DNA from: Maribacter sp.
Lineage (GTDB): Bacteria; Bacteroidota; Bacteroidia; Flavobacteriales; Flavobacteriaceae
DNA: 34,193 nucleotides
Direction of reading: 5' to 3'
Assembly: GCA_022865355.1 (NCBI GenBank)
Contig: JALHST010000246.1
Location: 1 to 34,193, forward strand
Part shown: piece after piece, positions 8,851 through 17,123 of the stretch
Layout: each line of letters starts with the position of its first letter
Position numbering within the stretch: position 1 is the stretch's first letter
Made by a program: the position numbers and the translations under genes
The notes under the pieces: generated by a model
Seen by the model: only the letters and a program-made list of their open reading frames with translations
The model's database searches: none
What the model was told of the DNA's origin: nothing

Positions 8851-9255
8851 GTGGAAAAAGAAGAATTACGGCAAGAACTTCAATTCAAGGCCATACGAAG
8901 CAGTGGTGCCGGGGGGCAGCATGTCAACAAAGTCTCCTCGAAAATCGAACTGGCCTTTGATGTGTCGAATTCAAAGGCGCTTTCGGCCTGGGAAAAGGAA
9001 CGCTTGTTCGTAAAACTAGGCAATCGATTGACCAAAGAAAACATTCTTCTACTACTTTGTGATGAAACCCGGAGCCAACACAGAAACAAAGGTTTGGTCA
9101 TTGATCGATTTTTCGAAATTTTGGAGAAGGCCCTGAAACCAAAAAAAAAGCGCAGAAAAACCAAGCCTTCGAAATCGGCTATAGAAAAAAGATTAAAAAG
9201 CAAGAAAAAAGAAGCCTTGAAAAAGATAAGGCGCTCGAAACCTCCTATGGAGTGA
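8851..9255 (+). CDS. arfB: Ribosome-rescue peptidyl-tRNA hydrolase ArfB
   Basis: A 134-residue ArfB (YaeJ), which releases nascent peptides from ribosomes stalled without a stop codon. The catalytic GGQ motif sits in RSSGAGGQHVNKVSSKIEL near residues 16-35, as in release factors. After about residue 100 there is a long lysine/arginine-rich tail (KKKRRKTKP, KSKKKEALKKIRR), which in this family inserts into the mRNA entry channel of the empty ribosome. The start is the GTG at 8851; no in-frame ATG is available before the GGQ domain. It is 5 bp downstream of the ABC ATPase gene and probably depends on that transcript. It converges with the phosphatase gene, whose stop is 19 bp away. Confidence 0.93.
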   Translation: MEKEELRQELQFKAIRSSGAGGQHVNKVSSKIELAFDVSNSKALSAWEKERLFVKLGNRLTKENILLLLCDETRSQHRNKGLVIDRFFEILEKALKPKKKRRKTKPSKSAIEKRLKSKKKEALKKIRRSKPPME

Positions 9256-9274
9256 ATAATAAGGCACTTTCGGT

Positions 9275-10366
9275 TTACTGTGAAATAACATGGATCGGAC
9301 GGCCCTCCATGATTTTCGGGTCTATCTTCAATTGCAAAATTTCTACTATGGTGGGCGCAATCTGGTTGGTACGGTAGGACTCTTTTGAATTGACCTCCCC
9401 AAGTATCTTCACATTATTTCCAAAGACCAGAAGCCATACCTGTCCGGAATCCTCAACCGTGCTTCCATGGTCCCTCCAGGTTTTTAAGGGCCGTGTGCCC
9501 CTACCATGATCCGTAGTCACTATGAAAATGGTGTTCCCTTTATAAAATGGGTCTTGTTGGGTGAACTCCCAAAGGCCTTTGATGAAGGCATCTGCCGAGT
9601 GGGCCGATTTCAGATACGCCGCATAATCGCCATCATGGGCAAAATCATCGGTTTCGCCGAAGGCGATATAGAGCAGTTCGGGATGCTCCCGTTTCATATA
9701 TTCGAGCGCATAGTGATAGGTAAAGGCATCGAGACGTACACTGCCCCACGGACTCGGGATTTGGTCCTGTAATTCGTTTAGAAAGTTCTCGGTTTCTGTG
9801 AGATCGCTGCCCTTGGCCTTCCTAAAACCGGCATTAACGGGAACTCCTGATCGCTTTTCGTTTACTATAAACGGAAAAACGTCCCAACTCCCAAAGACAG
9901 CGACCTTGCCATGGTATTTTGGCGAGTTGTTTGCAATTTCAAGAAGGGTGGTGTTTGGGTTATTTACTTTATCGTTGCTATCTATTCGTTCGTCATCGGC
10001 CTTACCGCTTAGGATTTCGTTGTACCCCGGATAGGAAAACCACCTAGTATTGGTCAAGTCTACCGTATTCCCCAACTTGCGATTGCCATACATTTGACCC
10101 ATTTTTACGGCCTCATTCCAAAAAAAAGGCATTAAGGCCTTACGGCATTCGGTCGGGGTCTTGCGCCAAAAGTCATTTAATAGTTCAGAGTGGTCTTTTA
10201 CATAGGTTTTGTTCGATATCAACTGGGAATCGGCACCAGTGAATACCTCTTGCCAGCGCATGCCGTCCAAGGTGATCAAGATTACTTTGGGCGTGTTCAC
10301 CGTCTGTGCCGCTGCGTATAAAAGGTTTAGGAACAGAATGACGATGAATGTGCCACTATTTCGCAT
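9275..10366 (-). CDS. Secreted alkaline-phosphatase-superfamily phosphodiesterase/phosphatase
   Basis: I start this 363-residue protein at the ATG complementary to 10364-10366, because MRNSGTFIVILFLNLLYAAAQT is a clear Sec signal peptide. The upstream extension of the open frame is arginine-rich and not protein-like. The mature part begins PKVILITLDGMRW, the first metal-binding aspartate of the nucleotide pyrophosphatase/phosphatase superfamily. The nucleophile position is a serine in WFSYPGYNEILSG. Further metal ligands are in FGETDDFAHDGDY, TTDHGRG and WRDHGS. These metalloenzymes hydrolyse phosphate mono- or diesters in the periplasm or outside the cell; the substrate is unknown. The gene follows the GreA-like gene by 26 bp, so both may share a transcript. 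Confidence 0.85.
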   Translation of the reverse strand: MRNSGTFIVILFLNLLYAAAQTVNTPKVILITLDGMRWQEVFTGADSQLISNKTYVKDHSELLNDFWRKTPTECRKALMPFFWNEAVKMGQMYGNRKLGNTVDLTNTRWFSYPGYNEILSGKADDERIDSNDKVNNPNTTLLEIANNSPKYHGKVAVFGSWDVFPFIVNEKRSGVPVNAGFRKAKGSDLTETENFLNELQDQIPSPWGSVRLDAFTYHYALEYMKREHPELLYIAFGETDDFAHDGDYAAYLKSAHSADAFIKGLWEFTQQDPFYKGNTIFIVTTDHGRGTRPLKTWRDHGSTVEDSGQVWLLVFGNNVKILGEVNSKESYRTNQIAPTIVEILQLKIDPKIMEGRPIHVISQ

Positions 10367-10392
10367 GTTGTTTTCTTTTGACTTGTCCCGCG

Positions 10393-10851
10393 TTAGATTA
10401 CGGCGGTAATACGGATGGATTCCCCATTGAATACGACGACATCGCCGACCGATTTGCCAAGCAACAATTGACCCATGGGGGTCCCGATCGAAATACAATA
10501 GACCGCCAAATCGTCCTCCTTGTATAGCCCTGCCGAAACGGCCAAAAAATAGTTGCTCTTGGAGGTCTCGACCAAATTCCCGAGTCCGACCGTCGAATGA
10601 ACCGATTTGATATTTACCTTATCAAGTACATCCTCCATTTTTTCTGCTTCCGCAAGCTGTTGTCCCAAATTTTCGAGTTCAAGCTGCAACATGGCGCGAC
10701 CTGTCTCGTGTTTGTCTCCGGCGGTATTCTTGTCCTCGGAATCCAACGATTCGCGTACGTCCCGTATATTGCCCTGAATTCCCGCAATCCTCTTATTTAC
10801 AAAGGCCTCGCAGAATTTATAAAGTACTCCTTTGGTATTATTCGCGCTCAT
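10393..10851 (-). CDS. GreA/GreB-family transcription elongation factor-like protein
   Basis: A 152-residue protein with a helical N-terminal half (about 1-75) containing RAMLQLELENLGQQLAEAEKMEDVL, and a C-terminal GreA/GreB domain (about 78-152). The latter has VGLGNLVETSKSNYFLAVSAG, the ISIGTPMGQLLLGKSVGDVV core and an ITAVI end. The SP(L/M)xxALxGKxxGD pattern of Gre factors appears here as TPMGQLLLGKSVGDVV. The N-terminal coiled coil lacks an obvious pair of acidic tip residues like the DE of GreA, so transcript-cleavage stimulation is uncertain. Related flavobacterial proteins are often labelled GreA/GreB-family or hypothetical. It lies between a lipoprotein gene and the phosphatase, all on the minus strand. 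Confidence 0.8.
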   Translation of the reverse strand: MSANNTKGVLYKFCEAFVNKRIAGIQGNIRDVRESLDSEDKNTAGDKHETGRAMLQLELENLGQQLAEAEKMEDVLDKVNIKSVHSTVGLGNLVETSKSNYFLAVSAGLYKEDDLAVYCISIGTPMGQLLLGKSVGDVVVFNGESIRITAVI

Positions 10852-10920
10852 GCGATAAAAGTATGAAATCCCGGATCGGTTTTAGAAATTAACTATGAAA
10901 TTGAAGTCTGACAAGCAAGC

Positions 10921-11562
10921 TTAATTTTCAAAATGATAGAGATCGGCCAGTTTATAGACTAAATAATTCACTATCGTACTTTGATTTTCGCCTCTTTGGT
11001 ACATTTCATAGACCTTGTTTTTATTTTCTTCCTTAAAAAAATCAAGATCGTCGGTACCATATTCACTAAATACATCCCAGGATTTAAGTCCTTCCAACAT
11101 CGCCCGATGTGCATGGAACCTTTTGTTGACCAATTCTAATTCCTGTCGCTGTCTTTTAACCCCATTATGGGAGACACTTTGATTGCTTGCGTTCCTTAGA
11201 TTATATTCACGTTCCAGCCGTGCATCGGCTGCTTCGGCTTCGGCAATTATCTTCGCATAGGCCCTATACACCAAGTTCGTATATTCGGTAAGAAATAGTT
11301 CGGCGGAATGGGAGGTAAAGGTCGTTTCGTCAGAGAACCCGGCATCCTCGGTACTTGCATAAAAATTAGTGTTTATAGAGGTCCTTGGTTCATTTTTGTT
11401 TTCCAAGGCATCTTTCCACGCCTGCGACTTTATCATTTCCTTCCACACTTTGTTATACCGCCTTTTATAATTTGTCTTAGCGGTAGAGCAACTGCTCAGC
11501 ACGAGAATAAAGGCCAGCAGTAAAAGCCGAAAGCAATGTACGCTTAATGTACGTATTTCCAT
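10921..11562 (-). CDS. Putative lipoprotein of unknown function
   Basis: I take the ATG complementary to 11560-11562 as the start. From there the 213-residue protein opens with MEIRTLSVHCFRLLLLAFILVLSSCSTAK, a lipoprotein signal with lipobox LSSC. The upstream 44 codons of the open frame look non-coding. The mature part is charged and mainly helical, with an alanine/glutamate-rich coiled-coil-like region (YAKIIAEAEAADARLEREY), then ELELVNKRFHAHRAMLEGLKSW and a C-terminal QSTIVNYLVYKLADLYHF. I do not recognise the family. It lies 69 bp upstream of the GreA-like gene, with no obvious terminator between. Confidence 0.7.
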   Translation of the reverse strand: MEIRTLSVHCFRLLLLAFILVLSSCSTAKTNYKRRYNKVWKEMIKSQAWKDALENKNEPRTSINTNFYASTEDAGFSDETTFTSHSAELFLTEYTNLVYRAYAKIIAEAEAADARLEREYNLRNASNQSVSHNGVKRQRQELELVNKRFHAHRAMLEGLKSWDVFSEYGTDDLDFFKEENKNKVYEMYQRGENQSTIVNYLVYKLADLYHFEN

Positions 11563-11833
11563 AGGTGCTTCTTGGTCATTAATTAAAACCGATGTGAGGG
11601 AACGTCGTATAAAGATCGTTTCTCGATCACTGGTACCAAATAGCATACGGAAGAGACGGGGTGTCGTCAAATATCCCAAGGAGGTTCTATTCAAAAATCA
11701 AACTAGGCCTGGTGCCCGGGACAATAGTATCAAGACTTTGAACTTCATTTCAGGGGAAGCCAATATAGTAAAAAATTGTTTTCCTTGCTTGAAACATAGG
11801 TGTTCGACCTTAAAAATCGGTTGAAGTAGATTT

Positions 11834-12955
11834 TTATGATTCACCGACCATATCGGCCAAATCCCTGCCTACAGCACTACCGATGGCAATACCCATGCCG
11901 CCTAGGCGCACCCCACAATACACATTTTTTGAAAGTTGCTTCAGGATCGGTTGCTTATGATCGCCTACGCCCATGATGCCGCTCCAACGGCTTTCGATTT
12001 CAAAGACGGTTTTAGGCAGGATTATTTCCCGCAGCATTTTTTCGAGCTGATTTTGAATCCCCTCGGTTTCACCAAATTCGGAGGTTTCTTCCCCTTTAAA
12101 GTCTAGATTTCTTCCGCCGCCAAGGAGAATCCTATTATCGATATTCCTAAAATAGTAGTAGCCTTCCTCAAGATGAAAGGTTCCCTTGATACGAAGGTCT
12201 AATATGGGTTTTGTGATCAATACCTGCGCCCTGGCAGGTTTCACTTCCTCAATGCCAAATTTCCTCGCAAAGCCGTTGGTAGCGATGAATAGGTGCTTTG
12301 CTTTAAATTCAAAGAGGTTCGTCTGAACGGTTACCTCGTTATCATGGGCCTCAAAGGCTTCGACCGTAATCGCGTTTAGAACTGTTATCCCCATTTTCTG
12401 CACCTTGCCTAAGAGTGCCGACATCATTTTTCCCGTATCAATTTGTGCCTCAAACGAATTGGTAATATACATTTTCTGAATACCATTAAAATGGAAGCTA
12501 TTTTCATGGGGTTGAAAGGGGTCATTTTTAAAAATGGGACGTAATAAGCCATTGGTTTCCGTCAATTTTTCAAGGCAATGCTGGTATAATTCTTCGGCAT
12601 TGTCGAGGAACAATTCATGCCCCCCGTAATTTTGGTAGCCGATTTGCTCATCGCCAAGGGTCTTTCGCAACAATTTTATGCCCTCCCACCGTTTTTTGAC
12701 CAATTCAAAGACCGCTTCGTCGGTGTGGGTCTTCAAATCGGCAATGATTTCGGAAATGCTTCCGAAACAGGCAAATCCTGCATTCTTTGAGCTAGCGCCC
12801 TGGGGAAAAATGCCTTTTTCGAGTACTAATATCTTGGCTTTGGGAAACTTATATTTTAACTGTAGGGCACAATTAAGGCCCACAATGCCACTGCCTATTA
12901 CGGCAAAGTCAATGTTGGAAAGCCAAGTTTTATATTCCCAATAGCTGAGGTTCAT
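11834..12955 (-). CDS. FAD-dependent oxidoreductase (D-amino-acid oxidase-like fold)
   Basis: A 373-residue flavoprotein of the DAO family. The dinucleotide-binding motif is FAVIGSGIVGLNCAL near residues 17-32, then ILVLEKG closes the Rossmann element that binds the ribose. ASSKNAGFACFG resembles the flavin-contacting region of glycine/sarcosine oxidases. The C-terminus has SRWSGIMGVGDHKQPIL and VYCGVRLGGMGIAIGSAVGRDLA, the second FAD-binding segment. The substrate is probably an amine or amino acid, but nothing in the sequence decides which. It follows accC by 49 bp on the same strand and may be read from the fabH-accBC transcript. The functional link to fatty-acid synthesis is unclear. Confidence 0.83.
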   Translation of the reverse strand: MNLSYWEYKTWLSNIDFAVIGSGIVGLNCALQLKYKFPKAKILVLEKGIFPQGASSKNAGFACFGSISEIIADLKTHTDEAVFELVKKRWEGIKLLRKTLGDEQIGYQNYGGHELFLDNAEELYQHCLEKLTETNGLLRPIFKNDPFQPHENSFHFNGIQKMYITNSFEAQIDTGKMMSALLGKVQKMGITVLNAITVEAFEAHDNEVTVQTNLFEFKAKHLFIATNGFARKFGIEEVKPARAQVLITKPILDLRIKGTFHLEEGYYYFRNIDNRILLGGGRNLDFKGEETSEFGETEGIQNQLEKMLREIILPKTVFEIESRWSGIMGVGDHKQPILKQLSKNVYCGVRLGGMGIAIGSAVGRDLADMVGES

Positions 12956-13004
12956 GGCATAGAAAAGCTAGACCCGCAAGGGGGGCCTGCAAGATCGGAT
13001 TGCA

Positions 13005-14357
13005 TTATTCTTGTGGAGGTGGATTCATTACGAAACTTTCCATAAATTTCGTCGTATAATTTCCGGCCAAATAATCAGGATGATCCATTAGTTGTCTGTG
13101 AAAAGGTATGGTAGTCTTTACCCCTTCGATGACGAACTCGTCCAACGCCCGTTTCATCTTATTAATGGCCTCTTCACGTGTTTGTGCCGTTGTAATCAAC
13201 TTGGCGATCATGGAGTCATAATTGGGTGGAATGGTGTACCCGCTGTACACGTGGGTATCCATACGCACTCCGTGACCTCCGGGAATATGAAGGGTCGTAA
13301 TTTTTCCAGGGGAGGGCCTAAACCCATGATAGGGGTCTTCGGCATTGATACGGCATTCTATGGAATGCAATTTCGGAATGTAGTTCTTGCCTGAAATCGG
13401 TACCCCGCCGGCAACCAGTATTTGTTCGCGGATCAAATCATAGTCGATCACCTGTTCGGTAATGGGATGTTCTACTTGAATGCGGGTGTTCATCTCCATA
13501 AAATAGAATTTTCGATGCTTATCGACCAAAAATTCAATGGTTCCCGCCCCTTCATATTTTATGTATTCGGCTGCCTTTACGGCCGCATTCCCCATGGCTT
13601 CCCGCAACTTATCGGTCATAAAGGGGGAAGGGGTCTCTTCGGTGAGTTTTTGATGTCTTCGTTGGATCGAACAGTCGCGTTCCGAAAGATGGCAGGCTTT
13701 CCCGTATTGATCGCCAACGACTTGAATCTCGATGTGGCGCGGTTCCTCAATGAGTTTTTCCATATACATGCCACCATTGCCAAAAGCAGCCGTAGCCTCT
13801 TTTACGGCACTGTTGAACAACTCTTCCATATCCTCTTCCTTCCAGACGGCCCGCATTCCTTTCCCGCCGCCCCCAGCCGTCGCTTTGATCATCACGGGAT
13901 AGCCCATTTTTTTGGCGACCTTAATGGCATCCGGCACATCTTTTAGAAGGCCATCAGACCCAGGAACACAAGGTACGCCCGCTTTTTTCATGGTTTCCTT
14001 GGCGGTTGCCTTGTCGCCCATTTTGTCGATTTGGTCGCCCGAGGCCCCAATAAATTTAATGTCGTGTTCGGCACAAATTCTTGAGAACTTTGCATTCTCC
14101 GAGAGAAAGCCGTATCCGGGATGAATGGCGTCGGCATTGGTGATTTCGGCTGCGGCAATGATATTCGGTATTTTCAGATACGACTCGCTACTAGCTGCGG
14201 GCCCTATGCAAACGGCCTCATCCGCAAAACGAACATGTAGGCTTTCTTCGTCGGCCTTCGAATATACGGCGACGGTTTTGATTCCCATTTCCTTGCAGGT
14301 GCGAATGACACGCAGTGCTATCTCTCCCCTATTCGCTATCAATATTTTTTTGAACAT
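13005..14357 (-). CDS. accC: Acetyl-CoA carboxylase, biotin carboxylase subunit
   Basis: A 450-residue biotin carboxylase. It uses ATP and bicarbonate to carboxylate the biotin on AccB, the first half of malonyl-CoA formation. The N-terminal domain starts [20 protein letters not shown]. The ATP-grasp glycine-rich loop is GGGGKGMR and [12 protein letters not shown] follows. The catalytic motif [15 protein letters not shown] carries the Mg-binding glutamate and the arginine/glutamate pair. Length is standard. It lies 96 bp downstream of accB with a hairpin between them. The carboxyltransferase subunits AccA and AccD are not in the window. Confidence 0.95.
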   Translation of the reverse strand: MFKKILIANRGEIALRVIRTCKEMGIKTVAVYSKADEESLHVRFADEAVCIGPAASSESYLKIPNIIAAAEITNADAIHPGYGFLSENAKFSRICAEHDIKFIGASGDQIDKMGDKATAKETMKKAGVPCVPGSDGLLKDVPDAIKVAKKMGYPVMIKATAGGGGKGMRAVWKEEDMEELFNSAVKEATAAFGNGGMYMEKLIEEPRHIEIQVVGDQYGKACHLSERDCSIQRRHQKLTEETPSPFMTDKLREAMGNAAVKAAEYIKYEGAGTIEFLVDKHRKFYFMEMNTRIQVEHPITEQVIDYDLIREQILVAGGVPISGKNYIPKLHSIECRINAEDPYHGFRPSPGKITTLHIPGGHGVRMDTHVYSGYTIPPNYDSMIAKLITTAQTREEAINKMKRALDEFVIEGVKTTIPFHRQLMDHPDYLAGNYTTKFMESFVMNPPPQE

Positions 14358-14382
14358 AACCCTTTGAAAATTTCAAATTCCA

Positions 14383-14400
14383 CCCCGATGGTTATCGGGG
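14383..14400 (-). repeat. Hairpin between accB and accC
   Basis: CCCCGAT (14383-14389) and ATCGGGG (14394-14400) form a 7-bp GC-rich stem with a 4-nt loop. On the coding (minus) strand no T run follows, so it is not a standard terminator. Its arms share CCCGAT/ATCGGG with the palindrome at 25361-25378. It could affect mRNA processing or the relative level of AccB and AccC. Confidence 0.55.
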
Positions 14401-14453
14401 CCAGATTCCAAAACCCAGTTTCAGAATCCGACCCTTTATATCGAGGATCAATA

Positions 14454-14942
14454 TTATGACGGATCTACCAAAAATAACGGCTGATCAAATTCGACCGGGG
14501 ATGAATCCTCGACCAATACCTTGACAATCTTGCCCGAAACTTCAGATTCAATATCATTGAACAATTTCATGGCTTCAATAACACAGAGAACGTCCCCTTT
14601 ATGTATTTCACTACCTACTTCTACAAATGACGGTTTGTCGGGCGAAGGTTTTCTATAAAACGTCCCTATGATCGGCGATTTGATGGTCAGATATTTTGCC
14701 TCATCGTCCTTGGCCTCTTTGGCCGGGGTCGGTTCCGCGGCCGCGGGAACGGCTTGGTTGGTTGGGGATTGTTGAATGGTAGGTTGTCCGACCGGCAGGT
14801 GCTGCACATAGGTCGTCTCGGGATGGTGTTCCCCTGAGGATGTTTTTATGGTAATCTTCAGATCCTCCATTTCGAGTTTTACCTCACTTGCCCCGGATCT
14901 GGCCACAAACTTGATCAAGCTTTGAATTTCTTTAATATCCAT
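14454..14942 (-). CDS. accB: Acetyl-CoA carboxylase, biotin carboxyl carrier protein
   Basis: A 162-residue biotin carboxyl carrier protein. The N-terminal MDIKEIQSLIKFVARSGASE segment is typical of AccB. A flexible Pro/Ala-rich linker covers about 45-80 (QPTIQQSPTNQAVPAAAEP). The biotinyl domain has the attachment lysine K126 in VIEAMKLFNDI, with the family 'thumb' sequence PIIGTFYRKPSPDKPSFVEVG before it. It lies 20 bp after fabH and 96 bp before accC, so fabH-accB-accC is one transcription unit that supplies malonyl-CoA and starts fatty-acid chains. Confidence 0.96.
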   Translation of the reverse strand: MDIKEIQSLIKFVARSGASEVKLEMEDLKITIKTSSGEHHPETTYVQHLPVGQPTIQQSPTNQAVPAAAEPTPAKEAKDDEAKYLTIKSPIIGTFYRKPSPDKPSFVEVGSEIHKGDVLCVIEAMKLFNDIESEVSGKIVKVLVEDSSPVEFDQPLFLVDPS

Positions 14943-14962
14943 AGAATTTGAATTTGTTTAGA

Positions 14963-15958
14963 TTAGTTATATGCCCATTTTAAGTAGATGGACCCCCATG
15001 TAAATCCACCACCAAACGCGGCGAAAACAAGATTATCCCCTTTTTTGAGCTGGTCTTCATAATCGCTTAACAGCAACGGCAATGTGGCCGAAGTGGTATT
15101 CCCGTACCTCTGTATGTTCATCATTACCTTTGAACCATCGAGTCCCATTCTATTGGCCGTAGCATCAATAATCCTTTTATTGGCTTGATGGGGTACCAAC
15201 CAAGCAATATCGGTATGGTCTAGATTATTGAGTTTCATTATCCGTTCGGCAACATCAGCCATATTCGAAACGGCAAATTTAAATACGGTTTTACCATCCT
15301 GATAAATATAATGTTTTCTATTCTTGACGGTTTCCAGGGAAGCGGGAAGCAAAGACCCACCGGCATCCATGCCAAGATACGGTCTTCCAGAACCATCGGC
15401 CCTTAAATACTCGTCCTGCAATCCCATGCCTTCGGTATTGGGTTCAAAAAGAACGGCCCCGGCGCCATCGCCGAAAATTATACAGGTCGTTCTATCGGTA
15501 TAGTCAATGATCGATGACATTTTATCGGCACCTATCAACAAAACTTTTTTGTATCGGCCCGATTCTATATAGCGTGCCGCGGTCGACATTCCGAATAAAA
15601 AACTCGAACAAGCTGCCAACAAATCAAAGGCAAAAGCATTCGTGGCCCCGATTTCGGAAGCTACAAAGGCAGCCGTTGAGGCAACGGTACTATCGGGAGT
15701 CGCTGTTGCGACAATTACGAGTTCAATTTCACTAGGGTCGACTTCTTTCTTGCTGAGCAGGTTCTTAACGGCTTTGATGGCAAGATACGAAGTGCCTTCT
15801 CCTTCTTCTGGCTTCAGAATTCTTCTTTCTTTGATTCCGGTTCGGGTCGTTATCCATTCGTCATTTGTATCTACCATACCTTCCAACATTTTGTTGGTTA
15901 GTATAAATTTCGGAACATAAGCCCCTACAGCTGTAATGGCTGCCGATAGTTTCCCCAT
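14963..15958 (-). CDS. fabH: 3-oxoacyl-ACP synthase III (FabH)
   Basis: A 331-residue beta-ketoacyl-ACP synthase III, which condenses acetyl-CoA (or branched acyl-CoA primers) with malonyl-ACP to start fatty-acid synthesis. The catalytic cysteine is C117 in DLLAACSSFLFGM. The catalytic histidine is in WLVPHQANKRIIDA and the asparagine in RYGNTTSATLPLLL. DEWITTRTGIKERR is the family's N-terminal signature. Length is standard. It is the first gene of the minus-strand fabH-accB-accC unit. The 240 bp upstream hold the rpmF terminator and presumably the operon promoter, but I found no good TAnnTTTG element there. Confidence 0.96.
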   Translation of the reverse strand: MGKLSAAITAVGAYVPKFILTNKMLEGMVDTNDEWITTRTGIKERRILKPEEGEGTSYLAIKAVKNLLSKKEVDPSEIELVIVATATPDSTVASTAAFVASEIGATNAFAFDLLAACSSFLFGMSTAARYIESGRYKKVLLIGADKMSSIIDYTDRTTCIIFGDGAGAVLFEPNTEGMGLQDEYLRADGSGRPYLGMDAGGSLLPASLETVKNRKHYIYQDGKTVFKFAVSNMADVAERIMKLNNLDHTDIAWLVPHQANKRIIDATANRMGLDGSKVMMNIQRYGNTTSATLPLLLSDYEDQLKKGDNLVFAAFGGGFTWGSIYLKWAYN

Positions 15959-16148
15959 TCTAAAGTTGATTTTGTGTCAAAAAGTCCTCAAAATGACTCA
16001 AAAGTTGTGAAAATTAATGATTTTTTGTGACTTTAGGCCTAAAAAGCTGTCTTTTTCAGGAATACCGATGATCCCGAAAATATTCCCGCAATATAAAAGT
16101 AATAGCCTCGAAAAGTCGCATTCGTATCAGCGTAACCCTATCAAAAAC

Positions 16149-16181
16149 AAAAAATCCCACTATTTCCAGTGGGATTTTTTA
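16149..16181 (-). terminator. Intrinsic terminator after rpmF
   Basis: ATCCCACT (16154-16161) and AGTGGGAT (16168-16175) form a perfect 8-bp stem with a 6-nt loop. On the minus strand it is followed by TTTTTTG and flanked by As on the other side, so it is nearly bidirectional in form. It lies about 24 bp past the rpmF stop and separates rpmF from fabH, which are adjacent in one operon in many other bacteria. Confidence 0.85.
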
Positions 16182-16198
16182 TAAATACGATTGCAGGG

Positions 16199-16396
16199 CT
16201 ACGCCTCTACGGTCTCAGTTTTGTCGATCAGCACTTGGCCCTTGTAGTACAATTTCCCTTCATGCCAATGTGCTCTATGGAATAGGTGCATTTCTCCGGT
16301 AGTCGGGTCGGTTGCCAAAGTGGGGGCCACAGCCTTGTAATGTGTTCTTCTTTTATCCCTTCGGGTCTTTGAAATTTTTCTCTTAGGATGTGCCAT
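16199..16396 (-). CDS. rpmF: 50S ribosomal protein L32
   Basis: A 65-residue L32 of the large ribosomal subunit. The N-terminus [19 protein letters not shown] is the family signature, followed by the short domain with [18 protein letters not shown]. There are no cysteines, so this is the zinc-independent form and lacks the CxxC pairs of the zinc-ribbon version. It follows the DUF177 gene by 6 bp, a pairing conserved across bacteria. Confidence 0.97.
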   Translation of the reverse strand: MAHPKRKISKTRRDKRRTHYKAVAPTLATDPTTGEMHLFHRAHWHEGKLYYKGQVLIDKTETVEA

Positions 16397-16402
16397 GGTA
16401 AC

Positions 16403-16930
16403 TTATTTGTCCGTTAATAATTTTTTTAATGCGTCCCATCTGGGATCGATATCTTTGTTTTCCTTCGCTTCTTTTGGTTGTAGCTCCTTTAATTTATCGA
16501 GTACTTCCGATTTGAGGGTACCCGCGGCAATTCCTGGATGAATCCTTTTTTGAGGCACGGCCAACACCAACATCTCATACATATACTGCGCCACATTTAT
16601 TTGATGTTCCCCATACGGGATGATTAAGATCTCATCGTCCTCGTCGTTGTATGCCTCCCCGAATTTGACCACCAGCTCCAGTTCTGATTCAATTTCTTGA
16701 TCATAGGGTTCACTGGTAATATCACAATTCACGTTCACCGTGCCAGCAGCCTCAAATTGCAGTTCCAGCATGGTACTCGTCTTGTTCAGGAAAATCGTTA
16801 CCGCAACATTTGCCCCGTTAAACTCATCATACCCAAAAGATTCAAAGAACTTGTTGTTGATTACGTACTTGAATTCGTGTTTTCCTTGCTTCAATCCTGA
16901 GAAAGGAATTATATATTCCTTATGCTTCAT
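16403..16930 (-). CDS. DUF177 (YceD-family) protein
   Basis: A 175-residue DUF177/YceD protein, the conserved gene immediately upstream of rpmF. In plants and E. coli this family has been connected to 23S rRNA accumulation, though its mechanism is unclear. The sequence shows EYIIPFSGLKQGKHEFKYVI at the start. The middle has VNVNCDITSEPYDQEIESEL, the strand-rich core in which other members often keep a CxRCL motif; here only one cysteine of that motif remains. The C-terminus has a DPRWDALKKLL ending, close to the DPRWAxLxxL consensus. It forms a two-gene unit with rpmF behind a good promoter. Confidence 0.9.
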   Translation of the reverse strand: MKHKEYIIPFSGLKQGKHEFKYVINNKFFESFGYDEFNGANVAVTIFLNKTSTMLELQFEAAGTVNVNCDITSEPYDQEIESELELVVKFGEAYNDEDDEILIIPYGEHQINVAQYMYEMLVLAVPQKRIHPGIAAGTLKSEVLDKLKELQPKEAKENKDIDPRWDALKKLLTDK

Positions 16931-17017
16931 CTTTTACAACACTGATTAAACGTAACCCCTTATATTAAAGGCCCACCGTTAAGCGGGCTTGCCAGGCCAT
17001 TCCAGTTCCGGCGGGTG

Positions 17018-17047
17018 CAAAGATACTATTATTTTGATAAAAGCCAA
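17018..17047 (-). promoter_or_regulatory. Putative promoter of DUF177-rpmF
   Basis: On the minus strand, TTG (complement of 17045-17047) is followed after 19 bp by TATCTTTG (complement of 17018-17025). Both elements and the spacing fit the Bacteroidota housekeeping promoter. The start would be near 17011, with a leader of about 80 nt before the DUF177 ATG at 16930. Confidence 0.6.
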
Positions 17048-17123
17048 TCTTTGATGTGAAATATATCGAATTATAAAACCCTATCTAAAAAACTTATAAA
17101 AAAAGTACTTTGGCCCGCTCGCG

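Noticed and set aside
13422-13946. Plus-strand 174-codon frame opposite accC
   Set aside because: accC is certain from its catalytic motifs; the antisense frame is rich in Phe, His and Gly in the manner of shadow frames.
15959-16040. Repeated CTCAAAA motifs upstream of fabH as a fatty-acid regulator site
   Set aside because: The copies are short, irregularly spaced and AT-rich; no palindrome or known FapR/FabT-like operator is apparent.
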